64,000 bases of DNA from Ensifer adhaerens (GTDB lineage Bacteria > Pseudomonadota > Alphaproteobacteria > Rhizobiales > Rhizobiaceae): positions 806,001 to 870,000 of the forward strand of contig NZ_CP083349.1 of assembly GCF_020035535.1 (NCBI RefSeq), in the 5' to 3' direction. The translations under genes and the position numbers were made by a program. Shown piece by piece: positions 45,215-54,376 of this stretch; position 1 is the stretch's first letter, and the number at the start of each line of letters is the position of its first letter. A model generated the notes under the pieces. It was not told the DNA's origin and did not search any database. It saw nothing but the letters and a program-made list of their open reading frames with translations.

Positions 45215-46147
45215 TCACGCCCAGGGTGTGATGCCGAGAAGCTTGGCGCCGAGATCTGAGAGGCTGGCGGCGGAAGCGTTGTGCTTCTCCCATTCGCGCG
45301 GATCGCCGGGGAAGGCGTCGCGCTTCGGGTGATCGAGTTCGCGCCACAGCCGCACCCGCTCTTCGCGCTCGGCGACATTCTCCCATTCCGCCGGATGCAT
45401 CGAGATGTATTGCGCCATGCGCACGCGGCCATCGGAGTGATTGGGCCGAACGCCGTGGGCAAGCAGGCTGTTGAAGATCATCAGGTCGCCGGCTTCCATC
45501 TCGATGTTGACGGTTGAGAGACCGGTCATGTCTGGGTGCATCGGGTCGCGATCGGCAGCTTGAGTCTTCTCCCAGCTTTCAAAGTTCTCGAACAGTTCCG
45601 GCACGCACTGGAAGCCGCCGACGTCGCCGTCCTGCTTTTTCAGGCTCAGTACCCCCTGGACGCCGATCGGCAGCGGCCGAATCGAGGTGTCGACGTCCCA
45701 ATGAATGAAGCCGTTGGGATTGCCCTTGATCTTCTTCGGCGGATTGAGGTTGGCGCGGTCGATCGTCACCCAGAGGTCTTCGCGGTCCCAGATATCGACG
45801 AAGGCGCCGTAGATGCGCGGCTCCTGGCGATTGTCCCAGAGATACTGGTGATTGTAGATCTCCAGCATGCCGGTGTTGTTGAGTTCCTTCATCTTGTGTT
45901 CGCGCCGCTGCGGTGCATACCAGGTCGAAGGATCGCTCGGATCCTTCTCGTCGAAGTGCCAGAGCAGCTCGACGAGCCGCTCGACACTGGCCGCCGGCAC
46001 CGCCTGGCGGACGATGACGTAGCCCTTGGTGACCCAGTGCTGCCAGTCCGCTTCCGAAAGCACGCGCAACGGCAGACGCTTCCGGATGTCCTTCAGTTGA
46101 ATGTCGAGATGGGTCGCAGTCGGGTGGCTGTCTCTGAGTGGCTGCAT
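45215..46147 (-). CDS. Phytanoyl-CoA dioxygenase (PhyH) family protein
   Basis: A 310-residue Fe(II)/2-oxoglutarate-dependent oxygenase. The HxD of the iron triad is in FIHWDVDTS, and the distal histidine is in LLAHGVRPNHSDGRVRM, whose arginine would bind 2-oxoglutarate. The N-terminal WVTKGYVIVRQAVP is typical. The substrate is unknown, although members hydroxylate ectoine, phytanoyl-CoA, phosphonates and natural products. GAGGAG precedes the ATG. It diverges from an AraC regulator and an MFS transporter, which probably form a substrate-inducible uptake and oxidation unit. Confidence 0.88.
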   Translation of the reverse strand: MQPLRDSHPTATHLDIQLKDIRKRLPLRVLSEADWQHWVTKGYVIVRQAVPAASVERLVELLWHFDEKDPSDPSTWYAPQRREHKMKELNNTGMLEIYNHQYLWDNRQEPRIYGAFVDIWDREDLWVTIDRANLNPPKKIKGNPNGFIHWDVDTSIRPLPIGVQGVLSLKKQDGDVGGFQCVPELFENFESWEKTQAADRDPMHPDMTGLSTVNIEMEAGDLMIFNSLLAHGVRPNHSDGRVRMAQYISMHPAEWENVAEREERVRLWRELDHPKRDAFPGDPREWEKHNASAASLSDLGAKLLGITPWA

Positions 46148-46274
46148 GGGTATCTCCTCGCCTCAAGACGTTTGATTGGTGATGGAGAAAACTAACCCTT
46201 TCGCCGGTGCTACTGTTGCACGCAGCCTGCTAGAATTGATACTATTCTGGCCTCGAAGGGGAGAGCGGTGCAAC

Positions 46275-47141
46275 ATGAAGGCTGTTTTGCAGAAGATCTC
46301 GAGGCCGACCAATGCCTCATCGATCCTGCTCGACCGTCGGCTCGACGATGCCATCCCGTTCCAATGGCACCATCATCCCGAGTTCGAACTGACGCTGACG
46401 CTCAACTCGCGCGGCCAGCGCTTCATCGGCGACCATATCGGCGCCTATGACGACGGCGACCTCGTGCTGGTTGGTTCCAATCTCCCACACACCTGGCACT
46501 CCGCCGGCAAAGTCGACGAGGCCGAACCGCACGTGGCGCTGGTGCTCTGGTTCCATCCGGAATGGGTGGAGCGCCTGGAGGAGGGCTTCGTCGAACTCGC
46601 CGGCGTCAAGGCGATGTTCGAGCGTTCGGCCCCGGGGTTGCAGTTCACGCCGGACGTGGCAGTGCGCGTGCGCCCGCTGTTCGAAGGGTTGCGCCAGTTG
46701 GCGCCGGAGGAGCGCCTGCCGGACGTCCTGTCGATGCTGACGATCCTGGCGCGCGAGCAGGCGGTCACACCGCTGTCGACCCGGGTCGTCACACCGTCGG
46801 GCCGATCGGTCGACCGCGGCCGCCTCGACCGGGTGCTCGACCATATCCACCTGCACTACGCCGAAAACCCGTCGATGGACGAACTCGCTGATCTGGCCGC
46901 GCTCAGCCTTTCCGGCCTGCATCGCCTGTTCCTGCGCCACCTCAACATGCCCGTTTCGGAGTATCTGATGCGGCTGCGGATCGGCGAGGCTTGCGCGCTG
47001 CTCAGTGGTTCGGCGCGCTCCATCGCCCATATCGCCGATGCCGTCGGCTATCGTTCGCTTGCCAACTTCAATCGCCAGTTCAAGGCGGCCAAGGGCATGA
47101 CGCCCCGAGCGTTTCGCGACCGGTTCCGCAGCGCCGCTTGA
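46275..47141 (+). CDS. AraC-family transcriptional regulator
   Basis: A 288-residue regulator. The N-terminal cupin-like sensor (about 1-150) contains the HHHPEFELTLTL start and LVLVGSNLPHTWHS. Two helix-turn-helix motifs lie at the C-terminus: SMDELADLAALSLSGLHRLF and SIAHIADAVGYRSLANFNRQF (last part quoted as HIADAVGYRSLANFNRQF). It probably activates the divergent PhyH gene and perhaps the MFS gene downstream. The start at 46275 has GGAG about 11 bases upstream; the frame is open to 46176. Confidence 0.92.
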   Translation: MKAVLQKISRPTNASSILLDRRLDDAIPFQWHHHPEFELTLTLNSRGQRFIGDHIGAYDDGDLVLVGSNLPHTWHSAGKVDEAEPHVALVLWFHPEWVERLEEGFVELAGVKAMFERSAPGLQFTPDVAVRVRPLFEGLRQLAPEERLPDVLSMLTILAREQAVTPLSTRVVTPSGRSVDRGRLDRVLDHIHLHYAENPSMDELADLAALSLSGLHRLFLRHLNMPVSEYLMRLRIGEACALLSGSARSIAHIADAVGYRSLANFNRQFKAAKGMTPRAFRDRFRSAA

Positions 47142-47239
47142 TCAAGAGATCAATTCCGGTGATTGCGGCGTCAATTTAATTGGCTTTTATCTGTTTTAGC
47201 AGCCGCCTAGGATCGCGCTCCATCAATCGGAGAGATTCC

Positions 47240-48478
47240 ATGTCCGCTGTTTCCGGAGCATCCGCGCCGTCCAGTGCCCGTCAGGAGATGCCCTGGCTGA
47301 TCATTGCGGCCGGCTCGGTCGTCGCGATGCTCACCTTCGGCCCGCGCTCGGCGATGGGCTTTTTCCAGCTGCCGATGCTTGCCGACACGGGCTGGGACCG
47401 GACGACCTTCGGCCTTGCCATGGCGCTGCAGAACCTCTGCTGGGGCCTGAGCCAGCCCTTCTTCGGCGCGATCGCGGACAAGTTCGGTACCTGGCGGGTG
47501 TTGGCCATGTCGGGCCTTCTCTATGCTGCGGGCCTGTTCATCATGGCCTTTGCCAATGCGCCGATCTGGCTGCACATCGGCGGCGGCGTGCTCGTCGGCA
47601 TGGCTGTTGGCTCCGGCTCCTTCGGCATCCTGCTCTCCGCCTTTGCCCGCAATGTCACGCCGCATCAGCGATCGCTCGCCTTCGGCATCTGCACGGCGGC
47701 GGGCTCGGCCGGCATGTTCCTGTTCGCGCCCCTGAGCCAGGGGCTCATCTCCGCCTATGGCTGGTCGGATAGCCTGGTCTATCTCGGCATCCTCATGCTG
47801 CTCGTACCGTTCTTTGCGATCCCGCTGCGCGGCAACGCTTCCTCCGGCCGCCAGAGTGAGGCGCAGTACAAGCAGTCGATCGGCGAGGCGCTGAAGGAGG
47901 CGCTTGGTCACAAGAGCTACCTGCTGCTCGTTTCCGGATTCTTCGTCTGTGGCTACCAGGTTGCCTTCATCACCGCGCACTTCCCGGCCTATATTGGAGA
48001 TATCGGCATCGATGCGCGTTATGCGGTGATTGCGTTGGCGCTGATCGGTTTCTTCAACATCATCGGTTCTCTGTCGGCAGGCTTCATCGCCCAGCGCTAC
48101 TCGAAGCCCTATTTCCTGGCGCTGATCTATATCGCGCGCTCGGTGGCGGTCACGGCCTTCCTGTTGCTGCCGCAGACTCCCACCTCGGTTGTCGTCTTTG
48201 CCATCGTCATGGGCCTGCTCTGGCTTTCTACGGTGCCGCCAACCAATGCGCTGGTCGCCATCATGTTCGGCACGCGGCACCTCGGTCTGCTCGGCGGTAT
48301 CGTTTTCCTCTCGCACCAGGTCGGTTCGTTCCTGGGCGTCTGGATGGGTGGCTACCTCTACGACCACTTCGGTTCCTACGATCCGGTATGGTGGCTCGGC
48401 GTGGCGCTTGGCATCTTTGCGGCGATCGTCCACTGGCCGATCGCGGAGAAGGGCGTAGTGCGCCCGGCGATGGCCTGA
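47240..48478 (+). CDS. Major facilitator superfamily transporter
   Basis: A 412-residue transporter with about 12 membrane segments. A typical inter-TM2/3 motif is present (FGAIADKFGTWRVLAMSG). The pattern SAMGFFQLPMLADTGWDRTTF resembles the oxalate/formate antiporter-like group that carries organic anions. The central cytoplasmic loop is about at SSGRQSEAQYKQSIGEAL. GGAGA precedes the ATG. It follows the AraC gene by 98 bases, and its substrate may be the substrate of the PhyH enzyme. Confidence 0.9.
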   Translation: MSAVSGASAPSSARQEMPWLIIAAGSVVAMLTFGPRSAMGFFQLPMLADTGWDRTTFGLAMALQNLCWGLSQPFFGAIADKFGTWRVLAMSGLLYAAGLFIMAFANAPIWLHIGGGVLVGMAVGSGSFGILLSAFARNVTPHQRSLAFGICTAAGSAGMFLFAPLSQGLISAYGWSDSLVYLGILMLLVPFFAIPLRGNASSGRQSEAQYKQSIGEALKEALGHKSYLLLVSGFFVCGYQVAFITAHFPAYIGDIGIDARYAVIALALIGFFNIIGSLSAGFIAQRYSKPYFLALIYIARSVAVTAFLLLPQTPTSVVVFAIVMGLLWLSTVPPTNALVAIMFGTRHLGLLGGIVFLSHQVGSFLGVWMGGYLYDHFGSYDPVWWLGVALGIFAAIVHWPIAEKGVVRPAMA

Positions 48479-48558
48479 TCGCATGTGCAAACTGGGGCGC
48501 TGCGAAAAACAGCGCTCCATTCTTGAATTCTGTCACAAAACTTTCTAAATCAACCCAT

Positions 48559-48580
48559 GCGGCTTTGCCGCTTTTGTTTT
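48559..48580 (+). terminator. Short terminator between MFS gene and nadA
   Basis: GCGGC (48559-48563) and GCCGC (48567-48571) form a short stem followed by TTTTGTTTT. Confidence 0.55.
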
Positions 48581-48582
48581 GG

Positions 48583-48613
48583 TTCAATTATGCTCAGATT
48601 GAGCATAATTGAA
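48583..48613 (+). promoter_or_regulatory. Probable NadQ operator upstream of nadABC
   Basis: A perfect 31-base palindrome with 14-base arms: TTCAATTATGCTCA (48583-48596) and TGAGCATAATTGAA (48600-48613) around GAT. A -10-like CATAAT (48604-48609) lies inside it. It ends 30 bases before the nadA start. NadQ is known to control nadABC in Rhizobiales, and a NadQ-like gene is at 52863-53846. Confidence 0.8.
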
Positions 48614-48643
48614 AAACCGCCCAGGAAGAGGGGCGGAGAGGAG

Positions 48644-49729
48644 ATGTCGATGACGCGCCTTGATTCCCGCACTGCGGCCGTGGCCAACCCGGTTTTTGTC
48701 AGCGCCGCTGAGCGCTTCGGTATCATCGATAGACCCGAGCTTGCCTTCACGCCGGCGGTGGCACGCGAAACCGAGCATCTCTACGAGAGGGTCAAGGATT
48801 TCATCCCGGCGATCGAATGGCCGGTCTATGCGCCCTATGTTCACGCCATCAACCGGTTGAAGAAAGAGCGCAACGCGGTCATCCTCGCGCATAACTATCA
48901 GACGCCGGACATCTTCCACTGCGTCGCCGACATCGTCGGCGATTCGCTGCAGCTCGCGCGCGACGCCGCTAAGGTCGATGCCGAGATCATCATCCAGTGC
49001 GGCGTGCACTTCATGGCCGAAACCTCCAAGCTGTTGAGCCCGGAGAAGACCGTACTCATCCCCGACGCCAAGGCCGGCTGCTCGCTGTCGGAATCGATCA
49101 CCGGCGCCGATGTGCGTCTGTTGAAGCAGCGCTACCCCGGCGTTCCCGTCGTCACCTACGTCAACACGTCCGCCGACGTGAAGGCCGAGACCGATATCTG
49201 CTGCACCTCGTCGAACGTGCTCGATGTCGTCGAGAGCCTGGAATCCGACACGGTGCTCTGCATTCCCGACGAATATCTGGCGATGAACGTGGCGCGGCAA
49301 ACCAACAAGAAGATCCTGACCTGGAAGGGCCACTGCGAGGTGCACGAGCGCTTCACCGCTGCCGAGTTGCTGGCCTACAAGGAAGCCAATCCGGGCATCG
49401 AGATCATCGGTCATCCCGAATGCCACCCGGACGTGATCGCAGTCTGCGACTTCGCCGGCTCGACCTCCGGCATGATCAACTACGTCAAGGACAATCGTCC
49501 GTCGAAGGTGCTGCTCGTCACCGAATGCTCGATGGCGTCGAACATTCAGGCGGAGATCGAAGGTGTCGAGTTCGTCAAGCCTTGCAACCTCTGTCCGCAC
49601 ATGAAGCGCATCACGCTGCCGAAGATCCTCGACAGCCTGCTGACCATGACGGAGGAGGTTCGTGTCGACCCCGCGATTGCCGATCGCGCCCGCCTTGCGG
49701 TCGAACGCATGGTGAACCTCAAGCAGTAA
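48644..49729 (+). CDS. nadA: Quinolinate synthase A
   Basis: A 361-residue [4Fe-4S] enzyme that condenses iminoaspartate with dihydroxyacetone phosphate to quinolinate. Cluster cysteines are recognisable in [14 protein letters not shown], in [12 protein letters not shown], and in [26 protein letters not shown] begins the first domain. The start may be the ATG at 48644 or the one at 48650; AGGAG fits the second slightly better. It is first in the nadABC operon behind a palindromic operator. Confidence 0.96.
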   Translation: MSMTRLDSRTAAVANPVFVSAAERFGIIDRPELAFTPAVARETEHLYERVKDFIPAIEWPVYAPYVHAINRLKKERNAVILAHNYQTPDIFHCVADIVGDSLQLARDAAKVDAEIIIQCGVHFMAETSKLLSPEKTVLIPDAKAGCSLSESITGADVRLLKQRYPGVPVVTYVNTSADVKAETDICCTSSNVLDVVESLESDTVLCIPDEYLAMNVARQTNKKILTWKGHCEVHERFTAAELLAYKEANPGIEIIGHPECHPDVIAVCDFAGSTSGMINYVKDNRPSKVLLVTECSMASNIQAEIEGVEFVKPCNLCPHMKRITLPKILDSLLTMTEEVRVDPAIADRARLAVERMVNLKQ

Positions 49730-49783
49730 CAATTTCAGCCGGTCATACCGGATGCAGGCATGCGCATTGGAGGAGAATGAAAC

Positions 49784-51382
49784 ATGCTGACCGACCACTT
49801 TCGCCCGCAATCCTTCAACGGGATTGACGATATCGTCATCGTCGGTGGCGGCCTGGCCGGGCTCTTCTGTGCGTTGAAGCTGAGCCCAAGGCCGGTGACG
49901 ATCCTTGCCGCCGCGCCAATCGGCCATGGTGCGTCCTCGGCATGGGCGCAAGGGGGCATCGCCGCCGCCATGAGCCCCGGTGACACCTTCGAAAAACATG
50001 TCGCCGACACGCTCGCTGCCGGTGCTGGCATCGTCGACGAGAAGATGACACGCATGATGGTGGCCGAAGGCCCGGCGCGTATCCACGATCTGCTCGAATA
50101 CGGCGTGCCTTTCGATCGCGACCTCGAAGGCAAGCTGCTGCTATCGCGCGAAGCCGCGCATTCCGAGCGCCGCATCGTCCGCGTCAAGGGCGACATGGCC
50201 GGCAAGGCGATCATGGAAGCCCTGATTGCCGCCGTCCGCCGGACGCCGTCGATCCGCGTGATTGAAGGCTATGTGGTCGAGGAACTGGTTCGCGAAGGCC
50301 GATTCATCTCCGGCGTCATCGCACGTCCGGATGCCGGCCAATCGAAGAAGCGCGTGGCTTTCCCGGCCCGCGCGGTCGTGCTCTGCTCCGGCGGCGTCGG
50401 CCATCTCTATGCCGTCACCACCAATCCGTGGGAAGCCTGCGGTCAAGGCGTCGGCATGGCCGCCCGCGCTGGTGCGATCATCGCCGATCCGGAATTCGTT
50501 CAGTTCCACCCGACGGCGATCAACATCGGCAAGGACCCGGCGCCGCTCGCGACAGAGGCGCTCCGTGGCGACGGCGCTCATCTCCTTAACGCCGCCGGTC
50601 ATCGCTTCATGCTCGACATTCACCCGGACGGTGAACTCGCACCCCGCGACATCGTTTCGCGTGGGGTTTTTGCCGAGGTGCAGGCGGGACGCGGCGCCTT
50701 CCTCGATTGCACCAAGGCGGTGGGCAAGCATTTCCCCGAAATGTTCCCGACGGTCTATGCCTCCTGCATCGCGGCCGGCATCGATCCGGTAACCCAGCTG
50801 ATCCCGGTGGTGCCGGCGGTTCACTATCACATGGGTGGCGTGCTCACCGATGCCGAAGGCCGTACCTCGATCGATGGCCTCTGGGCGGCCGGCGAGGTGA
50901 CCTCGACGGGCGTGCATGGCGCCAACCGGCTTGCCTCCAACTCGCTGCTCGAAGCAGTTGTCTTTGCCGCCCGCATTGCCGAAAACATCAAGGGCACGCT
51001 GCCGACGCCGCAGCTCACCGCATGGGGCGACAATGCCGGCGAGAACGACGACCCGGTGACGGTCGAAGACAGCCCGCAGCTCAAGGTTCTGCGTCAGGTC
51101 ATGAGCGATTGCGTCGGCGTGATCCGTACGCGCGAGAGCCTGCTGAAGGCGATCCGCGAAATCGCGGTGCTCGAGCGCGAAAATGGCCGCATGCGCTTCA
51201 CCAACATCATCACGACCGCCAAGCTGATAACCGTGGGCGCGCTGCGCCGCACGGAAAGCCGTGGCGGTCACTTCCGCGCCGATTGCCCGCAGGAGCGGCC
51301 GGAATGGCGCCGCCGCACCTATCTGACGCTCGCAGACGCCAACCGACTGGCACAGGAACTCGCAGAAACGGAAGCGGCGTGA
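49784..51382 (+). CDS. nadB: L-aspartate oxidase
   Basis: A 532-residue FAD enzyme that oxidises aspartate to iminoaspartate. The FAD site is [17 protein letters not shown], and the succinate-dehydrogenase-like motifs [23 protein letters not shown] and [18 protein letters not shown] are present. GGAGGAG precedes the ATG, 54 bases after nadA. It hands unstable iminoaspartate to NadA. Confidence 0.97.
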   Translation: MLTDHFRPQSFNGIDDIVIVGGGLAGLFCALKLSPRPVTILAAAPIGHGASSAWAQGGIAAAMSPGDTFEKHVADTLAAGAGIVDEKMTRMMVAEGPARIHDLLEYGVPFDRDLEGKLLLSREAAHSERRIVRVKGDMAGKAIMEALIAAVRRTPSIRVIEGYVVEELVREGRFISGVIARPDAGQSKKRVAFPARAVVLCSGGVGHLYAVTTNPWEACGQGVGMAARAGAIIADPEFVQFHPTAINIGKDPAPLATEALRGDGAHLLNAAGHRFMLDIHPDGELAPRDIVSRGVFAEVQAGRGAFLDCTKAVGKHFPEMFPTVYASCIAAGIDPVTQLIPVVPAVHYHMGGVLTDAEGRTSIDGLWAAGEVTSTGVHGANRLASNSLLEAVVFAARIAENIKGTLPTPQLTAWGDNAGENDDPVTVEDSPQLKVLRQVMSDCVGVIRTRESLLKAIREIAVLERENGRMRFTNIITTAKLITVGALRRTESRGGHFRADCPQERPEWRRRTYLTLADANRLAQELAETEAA

Positions 51383-51421
51383 GAATGGTCTATGACGGCC
51401 GTTTCGAATTGAACCTTTGAA

Positions 51422-52342
51422 ATGAGTGATATGATGACTGTAGCCCTCCGCCCCGAATTGCCGGCACTGATGATCGAGGACCAGGTGCGCGCCGCACTCA
51501 CCGAGGATCTCGGCCGCGCCGGCGACATCACGACGCTGTCGACGATCGGGCCGGAACTGACGGCAACGGCCGCGATGAATGCGCGCGACGCCGGCGTCGT
51601 TGCCGGGCTGGACCTGGCCCGGGAGGCTTTTCGCCTGGTCGATCCGTCGATCCATTTCGAAGCACTGGTAGCGGATGGGGATCGTGTGGCGCCGGGCGCG
51701 GCGATCGCTCGCATTTCCGGTCGCGCTCGCGGGGTGCTGTCGGCCGAACGCGTCGGCTTGAACTTCCTCATGCATCTCTCGGGCATCGCCACTTACACGG
51801 CGAAGTTCGCCGACGAGATCGCCCACACGCGCGCGAAAGTCTGCTGCACGCGCAAGACCATCCCGGGCCTGCGAGCGCTCGAAAAATATGCCGTTCGCCT
51901 CGGTGGCGGTTCCAACCACCGATACGGGCTCGATGATGCGGTGCTGATCAAGGATAACCACATCGCCGTGTCAGGAGGTATCGCGAGCGCGATCCACGCG
52001 GCGCGGGCCTATTGCGGTCATCTCGTCAAGATCGAGATCGAGGTAGACGGTCTCGATCAGATGCGCGAGGCGTTGACCGCTGCCCCTGATGTGATCCTGC
52101 TCGACAATATGGGACCGGACCTTCTGCGTGAAGCCGTCGCGGTCAATCGGGTTCATTGGCAACTCTCCGACGATGCCTATGCGCTCGATCCTCGCCGCAC
52201 CCGCCTCGAGGCCTCGGGCAATGTCAAGATCGATACGGTGCGGGCGATTGCCGAGAGCGGCGTCGACTACATCTCGACCTCAAAGATCACCATGGCCGCG
52301 CCGACTCTGGATATTGGCCTCGATGTGGTGATTGAGCGGTAG
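51422..52342 (+). CDS. nadC: Nicotinate-nucleotide pyrophosphorylase (carboxylating)
   Basis: A 306-residue phosphoribosyltransferase that converts quinolinate and PRPP to nicotinate mononucleotide. Quinolinate-binding residues lie in CCTRKTIPGLRALEKYAV and GGGSNHRYGL; EASGNV and DYISTS close the barrel. It is about 15-20 residues longer than usual because of a segment after LLREAVAV (NRVHWQLSDDAYALDP). The first ATG has no strong Shine-Dalgarno, and later ATGs at 51431 and 51434 are possible. It is last in nadABC, followed by two identical palindromic repeats. Confidence 0.96.
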   Translation: MSDMMTVALRPELPALMIEDQVRAALTEDLGRAGDITTLSTIGPELTATAAMNARDAGVVAGLDLAREAFRLVDPSIHFEALVADGDRVAPGAAIARISGRARGVLSAERVGLNFLMHLSGIATYTAKFADEIAHTRAKVCCTRKTIPGLRALEKYAVRLGGGSNHRYGLDDAVLIKDNHIAVSGGIASAIHAARAYCGHLVKIEIEVDGLDQMREALTAAPDVILLDNMGPDLLREAVAVNRVHWQLSDDAYALDPRRTRLEASGNVKIDTVRAIAESGVDYISTSKITMAAPTLDIGLDVVIER

Positions 52343-52351
52343 CGAACCGAA

Positions 52352-52395
52352 GCAATTCCAGGAAAAGTGTGAAATGGTTTTCCGTCCGGAATTGC
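52352..52395. repeat. RIME-like palindromic repeat, tandem copy 1
   Basis: A 44-base palindrome with arms GCAATTCCAGGAAAA and GGTTTTCCGTCCGGAATTGC. It is identical in all 44 bases to the copy at 52409-52452, 57 bases on. It begins nine bases after the nadC stop. Confidence 0.85.
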
Positions 52396-52408
52396 GTAAG
52401 ACCGAAAG

Positions 52409-52452
52409 GCAATTCCAGGAAAAGTGTGAAATGGTTTTCCGTCCGGAATTGC
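52409..52452. repeat. RIME-like palindromic repeat, tandem copy 2
   Basis: Identical to copy 1 at 52352-52395. It ends 13 bases before the stop codon of the convergent small secreted protein. The pair may act as a double transcription barrier between convergent genes. Confidence 0.85.
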
Positions 52453-52465
52453 GCAGCCTCAAGAC

Positions 52466-52705
52466 TCATCGCTGCATAATGAACGGGCAGGCGAAGCGCT
52501 CGCCGACGGTGATCTGGGTGCCGCAATCATAGCGGCAGGTCTTGAACTGCCCGTTCGAATCCTGGCCATTGAGATTGCAAATGGTTGTCTGCGGCTGCGA
52601 GCCGCCAAGCTGGTTCTTGAAGTAGTCGGGCATCTTCGGCTTCTCGTCGATCCCCGATTGCGGGCTGCCGAGCAGCGACGTCAGGAGGGTCAGTGCGAGC
52701 AGCAT
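52466..52705 (-). CDS. Small exported cysteine-containing protein (79 aa)
   Basis: A 79-residue protein. A hydrophobic start (MLLALTLLTSLLGSPQSG) acts as a signal peptide or anchor. The mature part has four cysteines (TTICNLNGQ, KTCRYDCGTQ, RFACPFIM), which suggests disulfides in the periplasm. GAGG lies seven bases before the ATG at 52705. I do not recognise a named family. It lies between the nadC repeats and nadQ. Confidence 0.65.
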   Translation of the reverse strand: MLLALTLLTSLLGSPQSGIDEKPKMPDYFKNQLGGSQPQTTICNLNGQDSNGQFKTCRYDCGTQITVGERFACPFIMQR

Positions 52706-52862
52706 GGGCTTACCTCGATCTTGAACGTCACGCCATTCTGGCGTGGGCATACGGGCGGCGTGTCTCCGCCCGCTGCATCAAACATATCACGATCCGGCAA
52801 TGTGGGGCGCACCTCCGGACGTTTTTAGCCGCCGACCTGCTTTCAGGGCTTGGTGATGACCA

Positions 52863-53846
52863 CTATCTCCCGCCAACCTTGAGGCCAGGGGCAGGGCGTT
52901 CGTCCAGAATCTGGCGACGGAAGCGGAAGAGGGCTGCCGGGCGGCCGCCGGTAGACGAAAGCGTCATGCCCGTTGGTTCAACCAGTTCTGCGCCTTCGAC
53001 GAGGCGGCGAAAATTCTGCTTGTGCAGGTGGCGCCCGGAGATCGCCTCGACGGTCGCCTGCAGATCCGTCAGCGTGAATTCCGGCGGCATCAGCTCGAAG
53101 ACAACAGGTCGATACTTGATCTTGCCACGCAGCCGCGCAATTGCGGTGGCCACGATCCGGCGGTGGTCATGGCGCATCGCCTGTCCGACGGTCAAGACAT
53201 CGTGGCCATTGCCGTGGCCATCAAGCACGGCCTCCGGCACGAGCCCGGCCTCATAGAGCAGTTCGTAACGCTCAAGCACCCGCTCTTCGTCCCAGGGAAA
53301 ATCGTCGAGGCCGAAGGCGAGGCGGATGCGGGCGCGACGTTGCGCGATCGGTGCCGCTCGCTCATCGCCGGTGGCGCCGGTTTCCCAGCGGGCAAGCCCC
53401 GGCAGGATTGCTTGATCGAGCATCGGCGGGCGACCCTGCCGCCAATCTTCCCAGGGAAGGAAGCCGTACCAGTCGCGCCAGTGCGCGCCGGCTTCGGCGA
53501 GCCTTTCGGTGTTTTCGGCATCCGTCCTTGTCAGCGCCAGATAGCCCACCGAGACCATGTGCTTGCCTTCTTCGCCCGGAAGCCGCTGGCGGCCGCGATC
53601 GCCGAAGGTGTAGAGCTGCTCGATATAGCCGAGCTTCAGTGCCGTGCGCTTTTCGACGCGATCGCGCAGGCTCGTCTCGAACGTCCGGTGGCGCGCCGGA
53701 TCGAAGGGGCCGAACGGCAGGCTGTCGCGTGTATCGCCATCGGTTTCGCTGACGGCAAGGATGCGAGGACTGCGCTGGACAACGGCGACGATCGCCGCAT
53801 TGAGACCGATTTCGACGGTCGTCGGTTGCTGCGTCTCAGTCGGCAA
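52863..53846 (-). CDS. nadQ: NAD biosynthesis regulator NadQ (Nudix-derived repressor)
   Basis: A 327-residue regulator. A Nudix-like N-terminal domain (about 10-190, EIGLNAAIVAVVQRSPRIL) has lost the REUxEE catalytic box (it reads SLRDRVEKRT), as expected of a sensor rather than an enzyme. The C-terminal winged-helix part contains TLTDLQATVEAISGRHLHKQNF and RLVEGAELVEPTG (first quoted in part). NadQ represses nadABC according to NAD state. The start is a TTG at 53846 with GGAG six bases upstream, overlapping the phosphatase gene by 11 bases. The presumed operator is at 48583-48613. Confidence 0.85.
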   Translation of the reverse strand: MPTETQQPTTVEIGLNAAIVAVVQRSPRILAVSETDGDTRDSLPFGPFDPARHRTFETSLRDRVEKRTALKLGYIEQLYTFGDRGRQRLPGEEGKHMVSVGYLALTRTDAENTERLAEAGAHWRDWYGFLPWEDWRQGRPPMLDQAILPGLARWETGATGDERAAPIAQRRARIRLAFGLDDFPWDEERVLERYELLYEAGLVPEAVLDGHGNGHDVLTVGQAMRHDHRRIVATAIARLRGKIKYRPVVFELMPPEFTLTDLQATVEAISGRHLHKQNFRRLVEGAELVEPTGMTLSSTGGRPAALFRFRRQILDERPAPGLKVGGR

Positions 53847-54375
53847 CGGCTGCTCCCTCGGCGAGGAGCGGCAGGACGAAGGGTGCGTTGCCGTCGGCAT
53901 CCGCTCCGCGACCGATCGCGCGCACGGCCGCAATGAGCCGCCCTTCGCGCTGAAGGACGGCATCGCCGATTTCGACCAGCCGGGTGTTCGGGGTAGCAAA
54001 TGGCGAGGCGCGCCGCAGGCGCTGCACCAGCTCTGCGTCGTCCTGATCGGGTTCTGCCGCAAGGGCCGCGATCAACGCTGCTGCCGGCGAACGCGAAACG
54101 CCCATCCAGCAATGGACGAGCAGCGGCCGTGCGCGGTCCCATTCGCGCGCGAAGGCGACGATCTGCCGGACATGGTCTTCCTGCGGTGCGATCAGGTCGC
54201 CGGTGCCGGCAAAGGTGATGTCATTCATCCCAAGCGTCAGGTGTCGCGCCTTGGTGATGACCCCGGGACGGTGAAAGTCCTGGCCCTTGGCGACGAGGCT
54301 GATCATCTCGGTGCAGCGGTGGCGGACGGCCATTTCGGCAATGCGGGCGAGCGGCGATACGACGATTTCCGGCAT
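53836..54375 (-). CDS. Tyrosine/dual-specificity phosphatase-like protein
   Basis: A 179-residue protein with the CX5R P-loop HCWMGVSRSPAAA, which carries the catalytic Cys and Arg. The general-acid candidate is an Asp in LGMNDITFAGTGD. Substrate unknown; both phosphotyrosine and other phosphoesters are possible. It starts one base after the HD gene stop and overlaps the nadQ start by 11 bases, so it is the third gene of a tight four-gene operon. Confidence 0.88.
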   Translation of the reverse strand: MPEIVVSPLARIAEMAVRHRCTEMISLVAKGQDFHRPGVITKARHLTLGMNDITFAGTGDLIAPQEDHVRQIVAFAREWDRARPLLVHCWMGVSRSPAAALIAALAAEPDQDDAELVQRLRRASPFATPNTRLVEIGDAVLQREGRLIAAVRAIGRGADADGNAPFVLPLLAEGAAVAD

Positions 54376-54376
54376 G

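Noticed and set aside
48584-51961. Long minus-strand open frames (500 and 606 codons) opposite nadA, nadB and nadC
   Set aside because: High-GC codon bias of the real genes produces open complementary frames; they have His/Arg/Asp-rich composition and no domains.
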